A DNA stretch of 64,000 nucleotides from Hyphomicrobiales bacterium (GCA_900465675.1 UBJR01000002.1:372001-436000); one strand, 5' to 3'; counted from the stretch's first letter, positions 18,704 to 27,720 are shown. The notes: generated by a model from the letters alone, not told the origin. Program-made: numbers and translations.

Positions 18704-19321
18704 ATGAAAATCAGTGCGGTCTGTACCGGCAGTGCCGAACGCCTGCCGGACAAGAAATACAAGACCGGTATCTTCAAGCAGCCTGTCAACGGCGCCGTGA
18801 TGATCGATGCGGAAGGGCTGGTCGGCGACGCGATCTGCAATCGCACCTATCACGGCGGCGCGGATCAGGCTGTTTATATCGAGGGATCGCGGACGCTCGA
18901 CTGGTGGAGCGGCGAACTCGGTAAACCGGTCACACCGGGCACCTTCGGCGAAAACCTCGTCATCGAGGGGCTCGACAATCGCGATGTGGCGGTGGGCGAC
19001 AGGTTCATCGCAGGCGATCTTGTTCTGGAAGTCACGTCCGCCCGTATTCCCTGCGCGACCTTCGCCGCGAAGATGGAAGACCCGCGCTTCGTCAAGCGCT
19101 ACACCAAGGCCGGGCGGCCGGGCATCTATTGCCGGGTTCTCGCCGGCGCCATCGTGGAGGCGGGAATGCCGGTCGCGTACCAACCGTTTTCCGGCGCCAG
19201 GGTGACCGTGCCTGAGATGATGGAAACGTTCGGGAAAAAGCTCTCGCCGGAAGATCGGGAGCGGTATCTCGCAGCACCCATTCACTACAAGCTGCGGGCC
19301 CTGCTTGAGGCGCAGGCCTGA
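18704..19321 (+). CDS. MOSC domain protein (YiiM-like)
   Basis: Predicted molybdenum-cofactor-binding sulfurtransferase-type protein, cytoplasmic. It has 205 residues from MKISAVCTGS, with the MOSC core (YHGGADQAVYIEGS and PGTFGENLVIEGLDN) and the conserved Cys in SARIPCATFAAK that in this family handles sulfur or molybdopterin. It resembles YiiM, which acts with Moco in reduction of N-hydroxylated compounds; that role is inferred. GGAAGGA lies 11 bases before the start; an ATG 13 codons upstream is possible. It is divergent from recR and convergent with the LysE gene, two bases apart. Confidence 0.88.
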   Translation: MKISAVCTGSAERLPDKKYKTGIFKQPVNGAVMIDAEGLVGDAICNRTYHGGADQAVYIEGSRTLDWWSGELGKPVTPGTFGENLVIEGLDNRDVAVGDRFIAGDLVLEVTSARIPCATFAAKMEDPRFVKRYTKAGRPGIYCRVLAGAIVEAGMPVAYQPFSGARVTVPEMMETFGKKLSPEDRERYLAAPIHYKLRALLEAQA

Positions 19322-19323
19322 GA

Positions 19324-19935
19324 TCAGCGCGTGGCGATCGCCATCGCGGCACCGGCCATCGTTGCGGCACTCGCACGATTGGCAATCCGCACGGCGCGAG
19401 GGCTCTTCAGGAAGCCGCGGGCTTTTGCGGCCAGGAACATCCAGCTGAAATCGACGACCGCCAGCACCACGATCAGCGTTACGACAAGCTCCGCCCAGCC
19501 GCCGAAGGAGACGGCGCGGATGTCGATGATCGACGGCAGAAGGGCGATGTAGAACATCATGATCTTTGGATTGCCAAGCGCGATCGCCAGCCCCGTCAGG
19601 AACATCCGGCTTCGCGAGCGGGCCTGCGGAAGCTCCTCTTCCTCGACATCAGGTCTTGCGAACCACATTTTCCAGGCGAGATAGAGGAGATAGAGAATGC
19701 CGAGCCATTTGATGACGACAAAGGCGTGATAGAAGGTTTCGGCAATGGCCGAGAGGCCGGCGATGGCGCAGGTCAGCCAGATCGCATCACCCGCCCACAT
19801 GCCGAAGAGGAAGGGCAGCACATCGCGCGCGCCCTTCGAGATGACGCGGGCAACGAGCGCCGCAACGCTCGGGCCGGGCGTGCCGGCGGCGATGAAAAGG
19901 GCGCCGGCAAATACCAACAGGGCCGTCAGCGTCAT
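19324..19935 (-). CDS. LysE/RhtB family amino-acid exporter
   Basis: Predicted inner-membrane efflux permease for amino acids or derivatives. It has 203 residues with about six hydrophobic helices; the first carries the family motif AAGTPGPSVAALVARV (about 17-32). It sits between ybaB (30 bases upstream) and the convergent MOSC gene. The substrate cannot be told from sequence. Confidence 0.9.
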   Translation of the reverse strand: MTLTALLVFAGALFIAAGTPGPSVAALVARVISKGARDVLPFLFGMWAGDAIWLTCAIAGLSAIAETFYHAFVVIKWLGILYLLYLAWKMWFARPDVEEEELPQARSRSRMFLTGLAIALGNPKIMMFYIALLPSIIDIRAVSFGGWAELVVTLIVVLAVVDFSWMFLAAKARGFLKSPRAVRIANRASAATMAGAAMAIATR

Positions 19936-19965
19936 CGTAAAGGCTTCCTCCCGGGCGTGGCCTGA

Positions 19966-20289
19966 TCAGAACGGCATCTTGAAGCCGGGCGGGATCGGCA
20001 GGCCGGCGGTCAGCGCCTTGGTCTTTTCAGCCGTGACGGCCTCGGCCTTGTCCTTGGCATCCTTGTGGGCGGCAACGATCAGGTCTTCGAGGATCTCGAC
20101 ATCGTCTTCCTTGAAGAGTGACGGATCGATCTTCAGGCTCTGCATTTCGCCCTTGCCGTTGAGGACAACGGTAACCAGTCCGCCACCGGACTTGCCTTCG
20201 GCCTGGAGCTCGGCGATCTCCGCCTGCATCTGCTCCATCTTGGCCTGCATTTCCTTGACTTTGCCCATCATTCCCATGAGGTCGCGCAT
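19966..20289 (-). CDS. ybaB: YbaB/EbfC family nucleoid-associated protein
   Basis: Small DNA-binding protein that bridges or compacts DNA. It has 107 residues with the typical start [20 protein letters not shown] and a coiled-coil-rich fold, then [20 protein letters not shown]. It lies 22 bases after dnaX, the conserved dnaX-ybaB pairing. Confidence 0.95.
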   Translation of the reverse strand: MRDLMGMMGKVKEMQAKMEQMQAEIAELQAEGKSGGGLVTVVLNGKGEMQSLKIDPSLFKEDDVEILEDLIVAAHKDAKDKAEAVTAEKTKALTAGLPIPPGFKMPF

Positions 20290-20311
20290 CGTCTTTTCCT
20301 TCTCTGAAAGT

Positions 20312-22183
20312 CTAGAATTCTATGTCGTCGCCCGGCAGGATGTCGCCATCTTCGGATTCGGCGACGGCGGGCGGCTTGACATCGCCCTCTTCCTCCGGCT
20401 CCGGCGCCCGGACGCGGACGTCGATAATCTTGGCGCCCGGAAACTGCGCGAGGATCGCCGCCACATCAGGGTCCTGGCGGGCATCGCTGACCTGCTGTTC
20501 CTTGGCCTTGGCCTCGGCTTCGACCATGGTCGGATCACCGGGCTCGCGGCTCAGACTAACGATCCAATGGATCCCCGTCCATTCCTTGAGCTTGACCGCC
20601 AGTTCGTTGAGCAGCGTTGCCGGAGCACCGTCCGTCAGATTGACATCCAGGCGGCCGGGATCGACCCGGACAGGACGCACGAAGGTGCGGACCAACGCCT
20701 TGATCTTGGCATCGCGCTTTTCACCGGCCAGATTGACTATATCGGCAATCGAATTCACGGCAACCAGCGGCTTCGGCGCTTCGGCGGGCTTGGTCTCGAG
20801 ACGACCGGCCTGCATCGGCTGCGGATCTGGGTTCGGAACAGCGCGCAGCATCGCGGTCGGGCCATTCGGCTGCGGGCGGGGCGCAGTTTCCGGTGCGCGC
20901 GCCATCGCTGCCGACTGATAGGCGACGGTCGCACCACCACCATTGCCCGAGGAACCCGGTGCCGGGCGGCCGGAGCCGCCGCCATTGTCTGAAAATTCAG
21001 CGAGCCTACGGGCCGCATCTTCGGGTGCCGGCAGATGCGCGGCATGGGCAAGGCGGATCAGCACCATTTCGGCCGCACCCGCCGTGCGCGACGATGCCTC
21101 GGCTTCCGGAATGCCCTTCAGCAGCATCTGCCAGATGCGCGACAGCGTGGTCACCGCCACGCCCTGGGCGAATTCCGCAGCCTTGGTGCGCTCGACCTCG
21201 CTCAGAGACGGATCGTTGGCGGCATCAGGCACGTATTTCAAGCGGGTGACGAGATGGGTGAAGTCGGCAAGGTCGGTCAGAACGACAACAGGATTGGCGC
21301 CCGCCTCGTACTGTGCCTGAAACTCGTTCAGCGCCGAGGCGACATCGCCCTTCACCACATGCTGGAAAAGATCGACGATGCGGGCTCGGTCGGCAAGACC
21401 GAGCATGCTGCGGACGGCTTCCGCCTGCACGGCACCGCCGCCATGGGCAATCGCCTGGTCGAGCAGCGAGAGGCCGTCACGCGCTGAACCTTCGGCAGCG
21501 CGGGCGATCATGGCGAGCGCGTCCGGCTCGGCCTCGATGCCTTCCTTCGACGCAATGGTCGTGAACAGGCCGACGAGATCCGAAGCGCTGATCCGGCGCA
21601 GGTCGAAGCGCTGGCAGCGCGACAGGACGGTGATCGGAACCTTGCGGATTTCGGTGGTCGCGAAGATGAACTTCACATGCTCCGGCGGCTCCTCGAGCGT
21701 CTTCAGCAGCCCGTTGAAGGCTGCCGTAGAGAGCATGTGCACTTCGTCGATGATGTAGACCTTGTAGCGCGCCGAAACCGGGCGATAGCGCACCTGCTCG
21801 ATGATCTCTCTGATATCGTCGATGCCGGTATGCGAGGCAGCGTCCATCTCGATCACGTCGACATGGCGACCTTCCATGATCGCCTGGCAGTGCTCGCCGG
21901 GGATGCGCAGGTCGATCGTCGGCTTGTCGATATCAGCGGTCTTGTAGTTCAGGGCACGCGCCAGAATGCGCGCCGTCGTCGTCTTGCCGACGCCGCGAAC
22001 GCCGGTCAGCATATAGGCCTGCGCGATGCGGCCGGTCTCGAAGGCGTTGGTCAGTGTGCGGACCATCGGCTCCTGGCCGACCATCAGGTCCGTGAAATCC
22101 TTGGGGCGGTATTTGCGTGCCAGCACCCGGTATCCGGTGCCCGTCGAGGCGGCATCTTGTGATTGTCGCTCGGTGTCGCTCAT
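20312..22183 (-). CDS. dnaX: DNA polymerase III subunit gamma/tau
   Basis: Clamp-loader ATPase of the replicative polymerase. It has 623 residues: AAA+ domain with Walker [20 protein letters not shown] (about 44-62), Walker B IIDEVHML and sensor [17 protein letters not shown], then a Pro/Ala-rich linker (about 385-480) and a C-terminal tau domain ending in an acidic tail. The four-cysteine zinc module of E. coli DnaX is reduced to a single Cys ([10 protein letters not shown]). I saw no clear A-AAA-AAG slippery site, so a frameshifted short form is not evident. The SRP RNA gene lies 49 bases upstream on the same strand. Confidence 0.96.
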   Translation of the reverse strand: MSDTERQSQDAASTGTGYRVLARKYRPKDFTDLMVGQEPMVRTLTNAFETGRIAQAYMLTGVRGVGKTTTARILARALNYKTADIDKPTIDLRIPGEHCQAIMEGRHVDVIEMDAASHTGIDDIREIIEQVRYRPVSARYKVYIIDEVHMLSTAAFNGLLKTLEEPPEHVKFIFATTEIRKVPITVLSRCQRFDLRRISASDLVGLFTTIASKEGIEAEPDALAMIARAAEGSARDGLSLLDQAIAHGGGAVQAEAVRSMLGLADRARIVDLFQHVVKGDVASALNEFQAQYEAGANPVVVLTDLADFTHLVTRLKYVPDAANDPSLSEVERTKAAEFAQGVAVTTLSRIWQMLLKGIPEAEASSRTAGAAEMVLIRLAHAAHLPAPEDAARRLAEFSDNGGGSGRPAPGSSGNGGGATVAYQSAAMARAPETAPRPQPNGPTAMLRAVPNPDPQPMQAGRLETKPAEAPKPLVAVNSIADIVNLAGEKRDAKIKALVRTFVRPVRVDPGRLDVNLTDGAPATLLNELAVKLKEWTGIHWIVSLSREPGDPTMVEAEAKAKEQQVSDARQDPDVAAILAQFPGAKIIDVRVRAPEPEEEGDVKPPAVAESEDGDILPGDDIEF

Positions 22184-22231
22184 CGCCCTGCTTGGCGCCC
22201 GGAATCCCGGGCAAAGGATGGAGAGAAGGGT

Positions 22232-22328
22232 GGGAGGCTGGCACGATGACCCGTGCCGGGCTCGTTAGGGCTGCTTCCTTCCGGACCTGACCCGGTTGGC
22301 GAGTGGCTCGTCCACCACCAACCTCCCG
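22232..22328 (-). ncRNA. ffs: Small (4.5S-type) signal recognition particle RNA
   Basis: The minus strand carries the universally conserved SRP domain IV core, GGTCAGGTCCGGAAG followed by GAAGCAGCC, at 22292-22269. The flanks pair end to end: GGGAGG at the 5' end (22328) with CCTCCC at the 3' end (22232), giving a single long hairpin of about 97 nt. It binds Ffh to target membrane proteins. Location directly ahead of dnaX on the same strand is the usual rhizobial arrangement. Ends are set by the terminal pairing and may be off by a few bases. Confidence 0.94.
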
Positions 22329-22335
22329 GATGCAC

Positions 22336-22364
22336 ATATCGGCAATATCGTCATCAAAAGCAAG
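22336..22364 (-). promoter_or_regulatory. Promoter of the SRP RNA gene
   Basis: Minus-strand -35 TTGCTT (22364-22359), 17-base spacer and -10 GATATG (22341-22336), placing the start at about 22328, which matches the 5' end inferred from the RNA fold. It may also serve dnaX. Confidence 0.6.
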
Positions 22365-22415
22365 CCAAGCTCAAAAAAAACTGCTAATCATTGGAAAACA
22401 ATGGAGGAATGCCCG

Positions 22416-22826
22416 TTGACGGATTTCGCGCTCGACCCCCGGCTCGAAAAAGACAGCATCAGCGTCATGCAGACCGGCCTTTGCGATCTCAGATTATCGA
22501 AGGACGCACGCTGGCCCTGGCTGATCCTGATTCCACGCCGCGCCGGGATCACTGAGATTTTCGAATTGACGCCGCTCGATCAGGTGATGCTGACATTCGA
22601 GACCGAGGTGGTGGCCAGCGCGCTCAAGAAGCTGACCGGGGCGACAAAAATCAATGTCGGGGCTCTTGGCAATATCGTCCGCCAGCTTCATGTTCATGTC
22701 ATCGCCCGCTTCGAAGGCGATGCCAATTGGCCGGGCCCGATCTGGGGTTTCGGCACGGTCGAGCCTTATGAGGACGGGAAGCGGGAGCAGTTCATAGCGA
22801 CATTGCGGGAAGCCCTTTCATCATGA
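22416..22826 (+). CDS. HIT-family hydrolase-like protein (TTG start)
   Basis: Histidine-triad superfamily protein, possibly hydrolysing a nucleotide conjugate. It has 136 residues when started at TTG 22416, which has GGAGG eight bases upstream and gives TDFALDPRLEKDS; the frame is also open upstream. The triad region reads RQLHVHVIAR, so the first histidine of the usual H-x-H-x-H motif is Gln, while the middle nucleophile and last His remain. It overlaps nudC by four bases (ATGA), so the two nucleotide-linked enzymes are translationally coupled. Confidence 0.85.
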   Translation: MTDFALDPRLEKDSISVMQTGLCDLRLSKDARWPWLILIPRRAGITEIFELTPLDQVMLTFETEVVASALKKLTGATKINVGALGNIVRQLHVHVIARFEGDANWPGPIWGFGTVEPYEDGKREQFIATLREALSS

Positions 22827-23782
22827 GTTCTTCAATTTTCGATACGGACGTTCCGCATCCGGAGCCGAGCAACCTCACCGCTTTTGCCGCCAACGACCTG
22901 AACCGCGATTCTGAACATCGCGACGAGAAATCGGTCGAGACGGCGCTGGCGAAGGAAGGCACGCATATCTTTGCCTTCGCCAAGGACAAGCTGGTCCTGA
23001 AGCATGACGGGCAGGTGCTGGATCCGCTCTTTGCCCGTTACGAATTGCAGGAACTGCAGCCGCATTGGGACGAGACGATCCTGCTCGGCTATCGCAAATC
23101 CGGCGAGCCGCGGCTGGCCGTGCCGGTCGGCGTGCCGGAGGAGCAACTCGAAAGCCACTACAAGCCGGCCGACGGACGCACGCTCTATCGCGATCAGCTT
23201 GTCGACGAGGTGCTGCTCGGCGAATTTGCCCAGGCCGCAAGCCTGATCCGCTGGAACGGCGACAACAAGTTCTGCGGCCGTTGCGGTGGCAGCATGGAGC
23301 AGAAGATCGGCGGCTACAAACGCGTCTGCACTGCCTGCGAACACATGATTTTCCCGCGCACCGACCCCGTCGTCATCATGCTGACGATCGACGAGAAGCG
23401 CGACCTCTGCCTGCTTGGCCGCGGACCGCATTTCGCGCCTGGCATGTATTCCTGTCTTGCTGGCTTCGTGGAGCCAGGTGAAACCATCGAGAACGCCGTG
23501 CGCCGCGAGACGCTTGAGGAATCCGGCATCAGAACCGGGCGCGTCCGCTATCACGCCTCCCAGCCCTGGCCGATGCCGCATACGCTGATGATCGGCTGCT
23601 ATGCCGAGGCGAAATCCAGCGAGATCACCCGCGACGAAGCCGAGCTCGAGGATTGCCGCTGGTTTACTCGCGAGGAAACGATCGAGATGCTCGAACGCCC
23701 CGGCGCCAACGGCCAGGCCTCTCCGCCGAAAGGCGCCATTGCCCACCGCCTGATGCGCGACTGGGTGGAGTGGAAGCGATAG
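22823..23782 (+). CDS. nudC: NAD(H) pyrophosphatase NudC (Nudix hydrolase)
   Basis: Hydrolyses NADH to NMNH and AMP and, in the characterised family, removes NAD caps from RNA. It has 319 residues: N-terminal NUDIX-like domain, zinc ribbon CGRCGG...CTACEHMIFPRTDP (about 151-180), then the Nudix box GFVEPGETIENAVRRETLEE of the GX5EX7REUXEEXGU type (about 214-233). The NudC-specific SQPWPMPHTLM array follows at about 251. It overlaps the HIT gene by four bases, and the WYL regulator begins 4 bases after its stop. Confidence 0.94.
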   Translation: MSSSIFDTDVPHPEPSNLTAFAANDLNRDSEHRDEKSVETALAKEGTHIFAFAKDKLVLKHDGQVLDPLFARYELQELQPHWDETILLGYRKSGEPRLAVPVGVPEEQLESHYKPADGRTLYRDQLVDEVLLGEFAQAASLIRWNGDNKFCGRCGGSMEQKIGGYKRVCTACEHMIFPRTDPVVIMLTIDEKRDLCLLGRGPHFAPGMYSCLAGFVEPGETIENAVRRETLEESGIRTGRVRYHASQPWPMPHTLMIGCYAEAKSSEITRDEAELEDCRWFTREETIEMLERPGANGQASPPKGAIAHRLMRDWVEWKR

Positions 23783-23785
23783 GCC

Positions 23786-24481
23786 ATGCCGGTCTCGCGC
23801 TCGGAACGGCTGCTTGCTCTTCTCCAGGTGCTTCGCCGGCACCGCCGTCCTGTCAGCGGCATCATCCTTGCCGAGCAGACGGGCGTCAGTCTGCGCACGC
23901 TCTACCGTGACATTGCAAGCCTGCAGAGCCAGGGTGCGATGATTGAGGGCGAAGCCGGCGTCGGCTATGTGCTGAAGCCTGGCTTCATGCTGCCGCCGAT
24001 GATGTTTTCCGAAGAGGAGCTTGAGGCGCTGGTGCTGGGTTCGCGCTGGGTAAACCGCTCGGCGGAGCCGCGGCTCGCGGGTGCAGCTGCCGATGCGCTG
24101 GCGAAGATCGCCGCCGTGCTGCCTGCCGAGATGCGCGAGACGATCGAATCGGCGACGCTGCTTGTCGGCCCCAAGCGCGCCAACGAGGACAAGGCGGATG
24201 TCGCCCTGATCCGCAAGGCGATCCGTACCGAACGCATTCTCGAACTGCACTATAGCGACGAGCAGGGACGCATCTCGCTCCGGCGCGTCTGGCCTTTCGC
24301 CCTCGGCTATTTCGAGCATATCCGGATGGTGATGGCCTGGTGCGAGCTACGCCGCGGCTTCCGCCATTTCCGCACGGACCGGATCATCGACATGACGCAG
24401 CACGAGGAGCGCTATCCCCGCCGCCGGACCGCGCTGATGAAAGAGTGGCGCGAGGCGGAACACGTGCCTGTCGAACGCTGA
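23786..24481 (+). CDS. WYL-domain transcriptional regulator (YafY type)
   Basis: Predicted ligand-responsive DNA-binding regulator. It has 231 residues: an N-terminal HTH_11 domain (SERLLALLQVLRRHRRPVSG, then GVSLRTLYRDIASLQSQGA, 1-60), a linker, and a WYL domain at about 135-205 (ILELHYSDEQGRISLRRVWP). It starts three bases after nudC, so it may share that transcript. An inverted repeat lies directly downstream, before the small ORF and VOC genes, and is the likely operator. YafY-type regulators next to glyoxalase-fold genes are common in Rhizobiaceae. Confidence 0.9.
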   Translation: MPVSRSERLLALLQVLRRHRRPVSGIILAEQTGVSLRTLYRDIASLQSQGAMIEGEAGVGYVLKPGFMLPPMMFSEEELEALVLGSRWVNRSAEPRLAGAAADALAKIAAVLPAEMRETIESATLLVGPKRANEDKADVALIRKAIRTERILELHYSDEQGRISLRRVWPFALGYFEHIRMVMAWCELRRGFRHFRTDRIIDMTQHEERYPRRRTALMKEWREAEHVPVER

Positions 24482-24485
24482 AAGG

Positions 24486-24508
24486 CTACTGCCAGATTCT
24501 GACAGTAG
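24486..24508. promoter_or_regulatory. Inverted-repeat operator candidate for the WYL regulator
   Basis: Arms CTACTG and CAGTAG, each followed inward by a further matching pair (CA/TG) after one unmatched base, around the 5-base centre GATTC. It begins 4 bases after the regulator stop and ends 38 bases before the small-protein ATG at 24547. A TATTAT -10-like hexamer lies at 24516-24521, so a bound regulator would cover the -35 area. Confidence 0.6.
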
Positions 24509-24546
24509 GCCGCGCTATTATCGGTACCAATCCAGAAGGAGGACCG

Positions 24547-24774
24547 ATGATGACGAGCCTGAAGATCAGCACCGCAAATTACGGCGACTGCCTTGTCGAG
24601 ACGTCTTCTGCACATGCGGGATATCCGCAGTCCCTGATGCTGCGCATGATGCAGAATGCATCGCGCAACATGGCGAGGGGTGATGCCCCCCGCCTCGACC
24701 CGCGGTCGATGCCGGCAAACGTGCGGCGCGACCTCGGCCTTTCCGGCTGGACCTCGCGAGAGGGCGAGGCATAG
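24547..24774 (+). CDS. Small hypothetical protein between WYL regulator and VOC gene
   Basis: A 75-residue protein that I do not recognise. Start ATG 24547 (a second ATG follows directly) has a strong AGAAGGAGG 4-12 bases before it. The N-terminal half is polar; the C-terminal half reads RLDPRSMPANVRRDLGLSG, which recalls the C-terminal 'LLRDIGL' of DUF1127 proteins, though the match is loose. Good ribosome site and position behind the operator make it a credible gene, perhaps co-regulated with the VOC gene 110 bases downstream. Confidence 0.7.
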   Translation: MMTSLKISTANYGDCLVETSSAHAGYPQSLMLRMMQNASRNMARGDAPRLDPRSMPANVRRDLGLSGWTSREGEA

Positions 24775-24884
24775 CCGGCAGCATACAGCCCAGCACACCC
24801 CGACAGCAGACATTTCATACCGCCGCTGCAACGCACCGCGGCACGCCTTTTCATTGCAGCCATCTCAACCAAGAGGATAAGACC

Positions 24885-25253
24885 ATGACCAGCCCGAATT
24901 CCATCATTCTCTACGTCAAGGACCCGGCCGAAAGCGAACGCTTCTACAAGGACATCCTCGGCCGCGACGCGGCGTTCTCTTCGCCCAACTTCGTCGCCTT
25001 TCCGCTCGATGGCGGTTTCACGCTCGGCCTCTGGCGCCGCAGCAATGTCGAGCCGCAGCCGTCGGCGATCGGCAATCGCGGCGAAATCGCCTTCATGGTG
25101 CCGGGAGACCGTGCGGTGGCCAAGCAATATGAGGACTGGCGCAAGCGCGGCCTGCCGATCGCCCAGGAGCTCGTCGATCTCGATTTCGGACCGACCTTCG
25201 TGGTGCTCGACCCGGATGGCCACCGTCTGCGGGTTTGCGAACCGGACAAGTGA
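24885..25253 (+). CDS. VOC-family (glyoxalase/bleomycin-resistance fold) protein
   Basis: Vicinal-oxygen-chelate fold protein, 122 residues, with two beta-alpha-beta-beta-beta halves: IILYVKDPAESERFYKDILG (6-25) and IAFMVPGDRAVAKQYEDWRK (about 67-86). It ends in FVVLDPDGHRLRVCEPDK. No metal-ligand set clear enough to name a substrate; it could be a dioxygenase-like, isomerase or resistance-binding protein. GAGG lies upstream and a strong terminator follows. It lies downstream of the WYL regulator, which probably controls it. Confidence 0.87.
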   Translation: MTSPNSIILYVKDPAESERFYKDILGRDAAFSSPNFVAFPLDGGFTLGLWRRSNVEPQPSAIGNRGEIAFMVPGDRAVAKQYEDWRKRGLPIAQELVDLDFGPTFVVLDPDGHRLRVCEPDK

Positions 25254-25260
25254 CAATGAC

Positions 25261-25285
25261 AAGGGCGCCCGAGGCGCCCTTTTTA
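25261..25285 (+). terminator. Terminator of the VOC gene
   Basis: Perfect 9-bp stem AAGGGCGCC with GGCGCCCTT, 3-base loop CGA, followed by TTT. It lies 7 bases after the VOC stop and just before the convergent pheA end. Confidence 0.9.
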
Positions 25286-25288
25286 TGA

Positions 25289-26149
25289 CTATTTGTGCAG
25301 CAGGCCGCGCATCGGGTGGCCTTTGTAGACCCCGAGGATGCGAACCTTCTCCGAGAAGAACCTGAGCTCCTCGAGCGCCTGGCGGACATTGCTGTCATTG
25401 GCGTGGCCTTCGATATCGGCATAGAACTGCGTGGCGATGAACTTGCCGCCGATCTGGTAGCTTTCCAGCTTCGTCATGTTGATGTTGTTGGTCGCGAAAC
25501 CACCGAGCGCCTTGTAAAGGGCGGCTGGAATATTGCGGACGTTGAAGACGAAGGTCGTGACGATCTTCTCTTCTTCATTCGAACGGTTCGCCCATTTCTC
25601 GTCGCGGGAGAGCACCACGAAGCGGGTGACATTGCTTTCGGTGTCTTCGACATTTTCGGCAACGATCTCGAGACCGTAGAGATCGGCGGCCAGGCGCGGC
25701 GCAAGCGCAGCCATCGTCCGGTCACCGGTTTCCTGAACCATCTTTGCGGCACCGGCCGTATCGCCGGCGATGACAGGCTTCCAGCCATTGGCGCGAACGA
25801 TCTTGCGGCATTGGCCAAGCGCGTGGATGTGGCTGTGCACCGTCCGGATCTCATCCTTCGAGACGCCCGGCAGCACCATCAGCTGAAAGCGGATCGGCAT
25901 GAAATATTCGCCGACGATATGCAGCCTGGAGTCCGGCAGCAGGTGATGGATATCGGCAACGCGCCCAGCGATCGTGTTCTCGATCGGGATCATGGCGAGA
26001 TCGGCTTCGCCGCTTTCCAGCGCCGTGAAGGCGTCCTCGAAGGTCTGGGAGGGAAGCGGTTCCATGGTCGGGAACATGTCGCGGCAGGCCATATCGGAAT
26101 TGGCGCCGAACTCGCCCTGGAATGAAATCCGGTTTGTCTTGTTGTTCAT
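25289..26149 (-). CDS. pheA: Prephenate dehydratase (monofunctional)
   Basis: Converts prephenate to phenylpyruvate in phenylalanine synthesis. It has 286 residues: a PDT domain (ISFQGEFGANSDMACRD at the start; catalytic-region NVTRFVVLSR at about 177-186) and a C-terminal ACT domain (TTFVFNVRNIPAALYKALGG, then MTKLESYQIGGKF) for phenylalanine feedback. There is no chorismate mutase domain. The start MNNKTNRISF is chosen over an upstream in-frame codon because GAGGACA precedes it at good spacing. It follows kdsB by 10 bases. Confidence 0.95.
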   Translation of the reverse strand: MNNKTNRISFQGEFGANSDMACRDMFPTMEPLPSQTFEDAFTALESGEADLAMIPIENTIAGRVADIHHLLPDSRLHIVGEYFMPIRFQLMVLPGVSKDEIRTVHSHIHALGQCRKIVRANGWKPVIAGDTAGAAKMVQETGDRTMAALAPRLAADLYGLEIVAENVEDTESNVTRFVVLSRDEKWANRSNEEEKIVTTFVFNVRNIPAALYKALGGFATNNINMTKLESYQIGGKFIATQFYADIEGHANDSNVRQALEELRFFSEKVRILGVYKGHPMRGLLHK

Positions 26150-26159
26150 GGCTATGTCC

Positions 26160-26915
26160 TCAAGCCTGTCTTGCCGCGAGAATCCGGCGGGCCTTTTCGA
26201 GATCGGCGGGGGTATCGACGCCCAGCGGTACGGTTTCGACGATTTCGGCATCGATGCGCATTCCCGCTTCCAGCGCCCGCAGCTGCTCCAGCGATTCGCG
26301 CAGCTCCAGCACCGACGGGCCGAGCGTCACGAAGCGCTCCAGCGCCGGCCGGCGGTAAGCGTAAAGGCCAATGTGATGATAGAGCGGACCCTTGCCATAG
26401 GGCGCGGTGGCGCGGGTGAAATAGAGGCCGCGTAGGCGTGTCTCGGAAAGCGGCGAGCCGACGACCTTAACGATATGCGGAGCGGTCTTGTCTTCCTCGT
26501 TGTCGATCTCGATCGTCAGCGTGGCGATATCGACCGCTTCGTCGTCGAGCGGGCGCAGAGAAGCGCGGATGGTTTCGGGCTCGATGGTCGGCAGATCGCC
26601 CTGGACGTTGACGATGATCTTGGCCCTGCCTTCAGGATCGATCTTGGTCATCGCCTCGTGAATGCGGTCCGAACCCGACTGGTGGTGACCGCCGGTCATG
26701 ATCACCTCGAAGCCGGCCTCGGCGACGGCGTCGAAGACGCGCTGATCATCGACCGCGACGACGACGCGGCCGATGGCGGCTTCCTTGGCGCGCATGGCGA
26801 CCTGAACGATCATCGGCAGCCCGCAGATATCGGCCAACGGCTTGCCCGGAAGCCGGGTCGAAGCCATGCGTGCCGGGATCAGAACGAGGACGTCATCTAA
26901 ATTTGAACCAGTCAT
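26160..26915 (-). CDS. kdsB: 3-deoxy-manno-octulosonate cytidylyltransferase (CMP-KDO synthetase)
   Basis: Activates KDO with CTP for lipopolysaccharide core synthesis. It has 251 residues with the nucleotide-binding [18 protein letters not shown] motif (10-27) and [14 protein letters not shown] (about 107-120) typical of KdsB. It pairs with pheA in a two-gene minus-strand unit and is divergent from cycM, a familiar rhizobial arrangement. Confidence 0.96.
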   Translation of the reverse strand: MTGSNLDDVLVLIPARMASTRLPGKPLADICGLPMIVQVAMRAKEAAIGRVVVAVDDQRVFDAVAEAGFEVIMTGGHHQSGSDRIHEAMTKIDPEGRAKIIVNVQGDLPTIEPETIRASLRPLDDEAVDIATLTIEIDNEEDKTAPHIVKVVGSPLSETRLRGLYFTRATAPYGKGPLYHHIGLYAYRRPALERFVTLGPSVLELRESLEQLRALEAGMRIDAEIVETVPLGVDTPADLEKARRILAARQA

Positions 26916-27070
26916 CTGTCGGGCCTTCTATTCCGGGCGGAAAAGTGTCAAAAAGTCTCACGTACAGGACCATTTAGACAGTTGCAACGAACAGCCAAAA
27001 GACATAGGTTCCGCGCGATTTCAAGATGGTACCTTTTTAGGGTCTGCCGACTGCACGGGGAGCATTGCAG

Positions 27071-27646
27071 ATGAATTCTTACGTCAATACGGCCGTTGGT
27101 GCACTGCTCGGAACGATTTTCGTGCTGATGTCGGTGTCCATCGCGTCCGAAGGAATCTTCCATTCCGAAGCGCCGGAAAAGGAAGGCTTCACGATCGTCG
27201 CCGAGGAAACACCGGCTGCCGGTGGGGGCGAGGCCGCTGCTGCCGCTATGGTTCCGATCGGAAAGCTGCTGCCGACGGCCGACGCCAAGGCTGGCGAAAC
27301 CATCTTCAAGAAGTGTCAGGCCTGTCATGACGCGACCAAGGGGGGGCCGAACAAAGTCGGTCCGAACCTCTATGGTCTCGTCGATCGCCCTATCGCTTCG
27401 CATGAAGGCTTCGCCTATTCGTCCGCTATGAAGGACTTCTCCAAGGGCGGCGCTGAAAAGTGGACTTTCGACCACCTGAACCACTTCCTGATGGCACCGA
27501 AGAAGCAGATCCCGGGTACGGCGATGGGCTTTGCCGGTCTGCCGAAGGAACAGGATCGCGCCAACGTGCTGCTTTATCTGCACACCCTGGCCGATACGCC
27601 CGCTCCGCTGCCGGATCCGAACGCTCCTGATACGATCACGCAGTAA
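27071..27646 (+). CDS. cycM: Membrane-anchored c-type cytochrome (CycM-like)
   Basis: Electron carrier between the bc1 complex and a terminal oxidase, tethered to the cytoplasmic membrane on the periplasmic side. It has 191 residues: an uncleaved N-terminal helix (about 8-28), an Ala/Gly/Glu linker (35-60), then a class I cytochrome domain with heme motif CQACH (Cys82, Cys85, His86) and a Met ligand in GTAMGFAG (about 155). The ATG at 27071 has GGGGAG about 8 bases upstream. It is divergent from kdsB and ended by a clear terminator. Confidence 0.93.
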   Translation: MNSYVNTAVGALLGTIFVLMSVSIASEGIFHSEAPEKEGFTIVAEETPAAGGGEAAAAAMVPIGKLLPTADAKAGETIFKKCQACHDATKGGPNKVGPNLYGLVDRPIASHEGFAYSSAMKDFSKGGAEKWTFDHLNHFLMAPKKQIPGTAMGFAGLPKEQDRANVLLYLHTLADTPAPLPDPNAPDTITQ

Positions 27647-27674
27647 GCTGATCGCGACATCGGAAATGAGATTG

Positions 27675-27700
27675 AAGCCCGGCCGCAAGCCGGGCTTTTT
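27675..27700 (+). terminator. cycM terminator
   Basis: Stem AAGCCCGGC with GCCGGGCTT, 5-base loop, running into TTT. It lies 29 bases after the cycM stop. Confidence 0.9.
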
Positions 27701-27720
27701 CCTTGTCGCGATTTCGCGGA

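Noticed and set aside
20312..22183. Programmed frameshift producing a short gamma form of DnaX
   Set aside because: I saw no clear A-AAA-AAG slippery heptamer followed by a hairpin in the reading frame.
22190..22330. SRP RNA considered on the plus strand
   Set aside because: The plus strand shows the reverse complement of the conserved core; GGTCAGGTCCGGAAG reads on the minus strand.
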